From Candidatus Kappaea frigidicola (GTDB lineage Bacteria > Omnitrophota > Gorgyraeia > JAGLLT01), in NCBI GenBank assembly GCA_030765555.1, contig JAVCCI010000016.1, forward strand, positions 1-9,823: 9,823 nt of DNA. The letters are read 5' to 3'. Below are positions 4,964-9,823 of this stretch, one piece after another. The notes under the pieces are model-generated. The model saw only the letters and a program-made list of their open reading frames with translations, ran no database searches and was not told the origin of the DNA. Within the stretch, counting starts at the first letter, position 1, and each line of letters starts with the position of its first letter. The translations under genes and the position numbers were made by a program.

Positions 4964-5269
4964 ATGGATGCAGTATGGGCAGCAGAAACAGCAAAACAGG
5001 TTCAGGAGACAGCTCAGGCTTCAGGAATTGATTCAGCCACTTTAATCAAGGTCGCAGCTTTATTAGGAGCTGGTTTTTGTATGGGAGTTGGAGCTATAGG
5101 AGCTGCTATAGGTGAAGGATTTATTGGGGGTAAAACTGTTGAAAGTATGGCTCGTCAGCCGGAGCTTCAGGGTGCATTAACAAGGACTATGATTTTAGCT
5201 GATGCTATTGCTGAAACAACAGGTGTTTATTCTTTAATTGTAGCTATTGTTTTAATCTTTGTAATCTAA
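4964..5269 (+). CDS. atpE: F1Fo ATP synthase subunit c (predicted Na+-binding type)
   Basis: Subunit c is the helical hairpin that forms the ion-carrying rotor ring. The product has 101 residues: a polar N-terminal extension of about 25 residues, helix 1 at about 28-54, the conserved loop ARQPE at 63-67, and helix 2 at about 72-100. Helix 2 carries the ion-binding Glu84 in AETTGVY. Helix 1 carries a second carboxylate, Glu51, at the place of Gln32 in the Na+ enzyme of Ilyobacter tartaricus; Thr85, Thr86 and Tyr89 match its Ser66, Thr67 and Tyr70. This two-carboxylate pattern is known from Fusobacterium nucleatum, a Na+ enzyme. AAGGAGGT at 4951-4958 is the strongest Shine-Dalgarno of the operon, fitting the need for many c copies per complex. 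Confidence 0.96.
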   Translation: MDAVWAAETAKQVQETAQASGIDSATLIKVAALLGAGFCMGVGAIGAAIGEGFIGGKTVESMARQPELQGALTRTMILADAIAETTGVYSLIVAIVLIFVI

Positions 5270-5282
5270 AAAGGATTGTTCA

Positions 5283-5762
5283 ATGAATATTAATGCAACT
5301 TTAATAATTCAACTAATAAGTTTTCTCATTTTAGTCGGATTACTGGCAAAATATCTCTATAAACCGCTAACTGAGTTTCTTGATAAGCGTGCTGAGCAAG
5401 TACAGCAGGTGATAGATGAGGCCAAAAATGATCAGCAAGAGGCTAGGAAAAATCTCGATATATCTAAAGCTCGCCTGGATGAAGTCAGAGATGAAATTCT
5501 TCAACTTAAAGCAGAAGCGGATAAGCAGGTTGATTACCATAAAAGACAAATAGTCGATGAGGCTAAAAAAGAAGCTGGTCATATAGTATCACGTTCCAAA
5601 GAAGAGATTGAGAAGCAAGCTAGGGAAGCTAGAGAAGAGATTAAAAAACAGGTAGGTGATCTTTCGGTAGATATTGCTAGAAAGATAATTGAAAAAGAAC
5701 TCGACATCAAAGATCACGAACATATTATTCGTAATGCAATTGAGGGAATAAAGAAAAATTAA
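5283..5762 (+). CDS. atpF: F1Fo ATP synthase subunit b
   Basis: Subunit b forms the peripheral stalk that holds F1 static against the rotor. The product has 159 residues, the usual length. One N-terminal membrane helix at about 5-25 is followed by YKPLTEFLDKRAEQV, typical of the family, and then a long charged coiled coil rich in Lys, Glu and Ala to about 130. The C-terminal VDIARKIIEKELD segment is where b contacts subunit delta. There is a single b gene, so the stalk is probably a homodimer. It starts 13 bases after atpE with AAAAGGA at 5268-5274. Confidence 0.96.
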   Translation: MNINATLIIQLISFLILVGLLAKYLYKPLTEFLDKRAEQVQQVIDEAKNDQQEARKNLDISKARLDEVRDEILQLKAEADKQVDYHKRQIVDEAKKEAGHIVSRSKEEIEKQAREAREEIKKQVGDLSVDIARKIIEKELDIKDHEHIIRNAIEGIKKN

Positions 5763-5764
5763 TT

Positions 5765-6307
5765 ATGCGTGAAGAAATCATTGCTGGCGAATACGCCAAA
5801 GGTTTATTTGTATTAGCTAGAAATCAAAATGAAAATGAGCCTGTCTTAGATGAGCTTAAGAGGGTGCGCCATGTTTTTGAGGAGCATAAGCCGCTCATGC
5901 TTATTTTTAAAAGTCCTTCTATAACAAAGAAGGACAAGTTGATTATTGTAGATGAAATATTTAGTATAATAGAATGTAATGAGTTAGTTCGCACTTTTTT
6001 TAAGTTATTAATATATAAAAATAGGTTTGAATATTTAGAAGATATAGTAAAAGTCTATACGCAACTTAATGATGCATTCACAGGTCATGAAAATTTATTG
6101 GTTGAGTCAGCTGTTAAATTAGCTCACGAAGAAATTGAAGCTATTAAAAAATTATTTATTTCAATTACTAAGAAAAAAATTAAACTCAATGCAATAGTCG
6201 ATGATTCCTTAGTGGCTGGCCTCAGGATTGCTTATAAAGATAATGTAATTGATGCTAGTGTAAAAGGCCATTTAGAAGTTTTAAAAAAAGACTTAATGTT
6301 AAGTTAG
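5765..6307 (+). CDS. atpH: F1Fo ATP synthase subunit delta (OSCP)
   Basis: Delta (OSCP) caps the F1 head and links it to the b stalk. The protein has 180 residues, normal for the family. The N-terminal helical domain begins EEIIAGEYAKGLFVLA and contains FKSPSITKKDKLIIVDEIF; the C-terminal part ends with the family pattern DDSLVAGLRIAYKDNVIDASVKGHLEVLKKDL. The start lies two bases after the atpF stop and no Shine-Dalgarno is at the right distance (GAGGGA is about 17 bases away), so translation is probably coupled to atpF. Confidence 0.95.
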   Translation: MREEIIAGEYAKGLFVLARNQNENEPVLDELKRVRHVFEEHKPLMLIFKSPSITKKDKLIIVDEIFSIIECNELVRTFFKLLIYKNRFEYLEDIVKVYTQLNDAFTGHENLLVESAVKLAHEEIEAIKKLFISITKKKIKLNAIVDDSLVAGLRIAYKDNVIDASVKGHLEVLKKDLMLS

Positions 6308-6331
6308 CTATACGAAGAAAAAGGATCCGTG

Positions 6332-7951
6332 ATGAAAAAGGTTAATTCAAATGAAATAAGTTCGGTAATAAAAAAACAAATTGAACGTTTTCAGGGAAAG
6401 ATCGAAGTAAAAAAAACTGGCTCTGTGGTTGAGGTGGGAGATGGTATAGCCCGTGTTTATGGATTAGAAGAAGTTATGGCCAGTGAAGTTTTATTATTTC
6501 CCAATGATACTTACGGTATGGTTTTAAATTTGGAAGAGGATACTGTAGGAGCGGTATTATTTGGTTCTGATGAATTTATTAAAGAAGGTGATGAAGTTGT
6601 GGCGACAGGAAAGCTTGCTGAAGTTCCTGTTGGTGAAGCCCTTATATCTCGCGTGGTTAATGCGCTTGGAAAACCTATTGATGATAAGGGAGATATTAAC
6701 ACAAAAAAAACACGTCAGATTGATGTTGTGGCTCCTGGGGTTGTAGATAGGCAACCAGTTAAAGAGTCTCTTCAGACCGGTATAAAAGCAATAGATTCCA
6801 TGATTCCTATTGGTCGTGGACAAAGAGAGCTTATTGTGGGTGACAGGCAAATTGGTAAAAGTGCTATTTGTATTGATGCTATAATCAATCAAAATAACAG
6901 CGATGTTATCTGTATTTATGTAGCAATTGGTCAGAAGAATTCTGAGATTGCAAGATTGGTAAAACGACTTGAAAACCACGATGCCATGAAGCATACAATT
7001 ATAGTTGCGGCTACCGCTAGTGACCCGGCACCTTTACAGTACATCGCTCCTTATGCAGGTGCTGCCATGGCTGAAGAATTTCGCGATAATGGTCAGCATG
7101 TTCTTATTATTTATGATGATTTAAGTAAACATGCTCAAAGCTATAGACAATTATCCTTACTTTTACGAAGGCCTCCAGGTAGAGAAGCTTATCCGGGAGA
7201 TATATTTTACCTGCACTCTAGATTGTTAGAACGAGCTGCTAAATTATCAGATGAGCTTGGTGCGGGTTCATTAACAGCTATTCCGGTTGTTGAAACTCAG
7301 GCAGGCGATATTTCTGCCTATATTCCAACCAATCTTATTTCAATTACTGATGGTCAGATCTATCTTGGAACTGACCTGTTTCATCAAGGTATTAAACCAG
7401 CTATTAATGTTGGCCTAAGTGTATCCAGGGTTGGGGGTAACGCCCAGATAAAGGCTATGAAACAGGTTGCTGGGCGTTTGCGTTTGGATATGTCGCAGTT
7501 TAGAGAAAAAGAAGCTTTTGCTCAGTTTGGTACAGAGCTGGATAAAACAACTTTACAGCAATTAGAAAGAGGTAGAAGGCTGGTAGAAATATTAAAGCAA
7601 GATCAGTATAAACCTATGAGCGTTGAAGACCAAGTGGCGATAATTTTTTGTGGGTCCAATGGTCTAGTTGATGATATTCCCATAGAGGACATCAGGCGCT
7701 TTGAAGAAGAATTTCTAAATCACATCAAAGATAAAGCCAAAGATATTTTAACGTCCATTAAGGATGAAAAACAAATAACTGAAAAAACAGAAGAAAAAAT
7801 TAAACAAGTAGTTAAAGAATTTAAAAGACTATTTGTTCTCTCTGATGATAAAAAAGATGTAAATTCCAAGGTAAGTAATGATGAGACAGCAAAAGAAACT
7901 GATAAACCTGCAAAGAATAAAGAAGAAAACAAAAACAACAAAAAGAAATAA
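6332..7951 (+). CDS. atpA: F1Fo ATP synthase subunit alpha
   Basis: Alpha alternates with beta in the F1 hexamer and carries non-catalytic nucleotide sites. From ATG 6332 there are 539 residues. The Walker A motif GDRQIGKS is at 170-177 (most alphas read GDRQTGKT), the Walker B VLIIYDD at 257-263, and SVSRVGGNAQ at 364-373 gives the arginine finger Arg366. The FAQFGTELD and RRLVEILKQDQYKPMSVEDQV stretches are typical of the C-terminal domain. The usual length is 500-515; here a low-complexity tail of about 38 residues, rich in Lys, Asn, Glu and Asp and ending NNKKK, is added. AAAGGA at 6320-6325 lies six bases before ATG 6332 but only three before the in-frame GTG 6329, so ATG is preferred. 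The gap from atpH is 24 bases. Confidence 0.97.
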   Translation: MKKVNSNEISSVIKKQIERFQGKIEVKKTGSVVEVGDGIARVYGLEEVMASEVLLFPNDTYGMVLNLEEDTVGAVLFGSDEFIKEGDEVVATGKLAEVPVGEALISRVVNALGKPIDDKGDINTKKTRQIDVVAPGVVDRQPVKESLQTGIKAIDSMIPIGRGQRELIVGDRQIGKSAICIDAIINQNNSDVICIYVAIGQKNSEIARLVKRLENHDAMKHTIIVAATASDPAPLQYIAPYAGAAMAEEFRDNGQHVLIIYDDLSKHAQSYRQLSLLLRRPPGREAYPGDIFYLHSRLLERAAKLSDELGAGSLTAIPVVETQAGDISAYIPTNLISITDGQIYLGTDLFHQGIKPAINVGLSVSRVGGNAQIKAMKQVAGRLRLDMSQFREKEAFAQFGTELDKTTLQQLERGRRLVEILKQDQYKPMSVEDQVAIIFCGSNGLVDDIPIEDIRRFEEEFLNHIKDKAKDILTSIKDEKQITEKTEEKIKQVVKEFKRLFVLSDDKKDVNSKVSNDETAKETDKPAKNKEENKNNKKK

Positions 7952-7960
7952 TTTCTTATA

Positions 7961-8821
7961 ATGCCTAACAGAAGAGAATTGGAAGAAAGATTTAAATCGG
8001 TAAAAAAGATAAAGCAAATAGTTTATGCTATGGAACTTATTGCTCGCAATCGCCTAAGGCGCGTAAGGGATAAAGCTCTTTCTGGTAGGCCCTATGCAGA
8101 AAAAATAGCAGATATTTTGGCTAGTGTCGGGCAAAAAAGCAGTGATCTGATGCATCCGCTGTTGAGGAAGCATGATCAAATTAAAACTGTTTGTTTCATT
8201 ACATTCAGCTCTGACAAAGGTCTTTGTGGCGGATTCAATAACATAATTTTGGAAGCCGTGGATAATGAAATTAATCAAGCTCAAGGTAAAGAAACTAAAA
8301 TAATCGCAATAGGTAAAAGGGCTTTAGCACACTACAAACGTAAAGATTATGATGTAATCGCATCATATGATGGCCTTGAGCATAATAGAGAGCTTGAGAT
8401 AGCGCAGGATATAGCATCAAAAATTAGCCATATGTATAAAGCCAATGAAATTCAGAAAGTCATATTAATTTATAATAAATATAGAGAAAATCTAGTTGGA
8501 AAAGCTGTTTTAAACACTGTTCTTCCTGTTGAGTTTGAAGTGAATAAAGGTGAGCTAGAAGAAAAAAAATTAATTTCTGAGCACCTATTTGAACCTTCTA
8601 GGCAGGAATTATTAAATCAATTATTGCCCCAATATGTTACGAATCAGCTTTTTCAAGCGGCCTTAGAGTCTAGAGCTCAGGAAGAGATGGCCAGGATGGT
8701 AGCCATGAAGCAGGCCTCAGATAGTGCTGATGAAATGATAAGTAGCTTAGAGCTTGAATACAATAAATTAAGACAATCTCAGATAACATCAGAGATTATA
8801 GAAGTGATTAATGCTTCTTAA
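7961..8821 (+). CDS. atpG: F1Fo ATP synthase subunit gamma
   Basis: Gamma is the central shaft that couples c-ring rotation to the catalytic cycle. The protein has 286 residues, as expected. The N-terminal helix reads RELEERFKSVKKIKQIVYAMELIARNRLRR, matching the family's first coiled-coil arm, and FSSDKGLCGGFN at about 80-91 is the conserved Rossmann-like segment. The C-terminal helix includes EEMARMVAMKQASDSADEMI and ends with the family signature QITSEIIEVINA. The start lies nine bases after atpA. There is no recognisable Shine-Dalgarno; instead the preceding 40 bases, coding the alpha tail, are almost all A, which may help ribosome recruitment. Confidence 0.96.
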   Translation: MPNRRELEERFKSVKKIKQIVYAMELIARNRLRRVRDKALSGRPYAEKIADILASVGQKSSDLMHPLLRKHDQIKTVCFITFSSDKGLCGGFNNIILEAVDNEINQAQGKETKIIAIGKRALAHYKRKDYDVIASYDGLEHNRELEIAQDIASKISHMYKANEIQKVILIYNKYRENLVGKAVLNTVLPVEFEVNKGELEEKKLISEHLFEPSRQELLNQLLPQYVTNQLFQAALESRAQEEMARMVAMKQASDSADEMISSLELEYNKLRQSQITSEIIEVINAS

Positions 8822-8841
8822 AAAAAGGAGTTTATACTGCA

Positions 8842-9823
8842 ATGACACAGATTGTAACTACTAAAGGAAAAATAACCAGAGTTATAGGTCCGGTGGTTGA
8901 CGTAGCTTTTGAAGATGCCCAATTACCGAGTATTAATAATGCGCTTAAAATTGTTGATGAAAAGAGAAAAATTAATATTACTTTAGAAGTTCATCAACAT
9001 TTAGGAGATAATGTTGTTAGATCTATTGCTTTTTCTCCAACAGATAGACTTATAAGAGGTATGGAAGTTATAAATACAGGTAATCCGGTAATGGTGCCCG
9101 TAGGAGAGGAAACTCTAGGCAGAATTTTTAATGTTACCGGTGACGTGATAGATAAGGGTGAGGCTTTATCAAAAAATGTTACTCTAAAGTCAATTCATCA
9201 GAATCCACCGTCAGTTGAAGACCAGGAAACAAGTTGGGAAATTTTTGAAACAGGAATTAAGGTTGTCGATCTTTTAGCTCCATTTCCAAAAGGTGGCAAG
9301 GTTGGTCTTTTCGGTGGTGCTGGTGTTGGAAAAACTGTTATTATTATGGAATTAATTAGAAATATTGCCGAAAAGCACAAAGGTTTTAGTGTGTTTGCAG
9401 GTATCGGCGAAAGAACCAGAGAGGGAAATGACCTTTGGCTTGAAATGAAGCAGTCAAAAGTTTTGCCACAGACAGCTCTTATTTTTGGGCAGATGAATGA
9501 ACCCCCTGGAGCTAGATTTAGGGTGGGTTTAACAGCTTTGACTATGGCCGAGTATTTTAGAGATGAAAAAAATATGGATATTCTTCTGTTTATTGATAAT
9601 ATTTTCAGATTTGTTCAAGCGGGCTCAGAAGTTTCTGCTTTGTTGGGTCGCATGCCTTCAGCCGTAGGATACCAGCCTACTCTAGCATCTGATATGGCTC
9701 AGCTTCAGGAAAGGATTACCTCAACCAAAAAAGGATCAGTTACCAGTGTTCAGGCTATTTATGTGCCAGCTGATGACTTAACAGATCCAGCACCTGCAGC
9801 TACATTTAGTCATTTAGATGCTA
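8842..9823 (+). CDS. atpD: F1Fo ATP synthase subunit beta (3' truncated by window)
   Basis: Beta carries the catalytic sites of the F1 head. The frame is open from ATG 8842 to the window edge, giving 327 residues of an expected 460-480. It starts with GKITRVIGPVVDVAF, the beta-barrel domain. The Walker A motif GGAGVGKT is at 158-165. GERTREGNDLW at 189-199 contains the general base Glu190 and Arg191, and LLFIDNIFRF at 248-257 has the Walker B Asp252. ALLGRMPSAVGYQPTLA (266-282) is also standard. All visible catalytic residues are present. The DELSEED region and the C-terminal domain lie beyond the window. AAGGAG at 8825-8830 is eleven bases upstream of the start. atpC would normally follow. 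Confidence 0.98.
   Translation, partial: MTQIVTTKGKITRVIGPVVDVAFEDAQLPSINNALKIVDEKRKINITLEVHQHLGDNVVRSIAFSPTDRLIRGMEVINTGNPVMVPVGEETLGRIFNVTGDVIDKGEALSKNVTLKSIHQNPPSVEDQETSWEIFETGIKVVDLLAPFPKGGKVGLFGGAGVGKTVIIMELIRNIAEKHKGFSVFAGIGERTREGNDLWLEMKQSKVLPQTALIFGQMNEPPGARFRVGLTALTMAEYFRDEKNMDILLFIDNIFRFVQAGSEVSALLGRMPSAVGYQPTLASDMAQLQERITSTKKGSVTSVQAIYVPADDLTDPAPAATFSHLDA

Noticed and set aside
6557..6994. A 145-codon open frame on the minus strand within atpA.
   Set aside because: It lies antisense to highly conserved alpha-subunit sequence, shows no domain and has no expression signals. Other minus-strand frames in ndk, atpB, atpF, atpG and atpD were rejected for the same reason.

Overview
The window is AT-rich bacterial DNA and every gene reads on the + strand. 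It holds the first nine genes of an F-type ATP synthase operon (atpZ-atpI-atpB-atpE-atpF-atpH-atpA-atpG-atpD, with atpD cut by the window end), preceded by ndk and a looser set of accessory genes. A PEP-CTERM protein marks a diderm with exosortase-type sorting. Together with low GC, the gene order and a divergent Ndk, this suggests an uncultivated lineage such as Omnitrophota. That placement is inference and not secure.

Layout. 1-240: the C-terminal end of an unrecognised protein and a possible 24-codon ORF. 241-975: an alpha/beta hydrolase with a complete catalytic triad. 978-1238: the C-terminal part of a carbohydrate-binding-like domain with no usable start codon, apparently a gene remnant. 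It overlaps by four bases a four-helix membrane protein of unknown function (1235-1810). 1853-2637: a self-contained unit made of a consensus sigma70-type promoter, an unusual leader with a duplicated ribosome-binding region, a PEP-CTERM jelly-roll protein and a very strong terminator. 2658-2935: a small exported or membrane-anchored helical protein with its own promoter. 2942-3502: ndk, also with a likely promoter. 3545 to the end: the atp operon.

In the atp operon, AtpZ, AtpI, subunit a, the c ring and subunit b form or assist the membrane motor. Subunits delta, alpha, gamma and beta form the F1 head and stalk. Epsilon (atpC) is not in the window and would be expected after atpD. Most junctions are overlaps or gaps under 25 bases. 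The exception is a 134-base spacer before atpE that can fold into two large stem-loops next to a near-perfect Shine-Dalgarno, as expected if the c subunit must be made in excess. Subunit c carries two membrane carboxylates plus the Thr/Thr/Tyr set of Na+-binding rotors, so the enzyme is predicted to be Na+-coupled. No other promoter is evident between ndk and atpZ, so ndk and atp may be co-transcribed.

This is mostly a housekeeping region. I see no mobile element, CRISPR array, tRNA or rRNA. The points most worth a second look are the ion specificity of the c ring, the atpB-atpE spacer, the PEP-CTERM leader and the truncated carbohydrate-binding domain.
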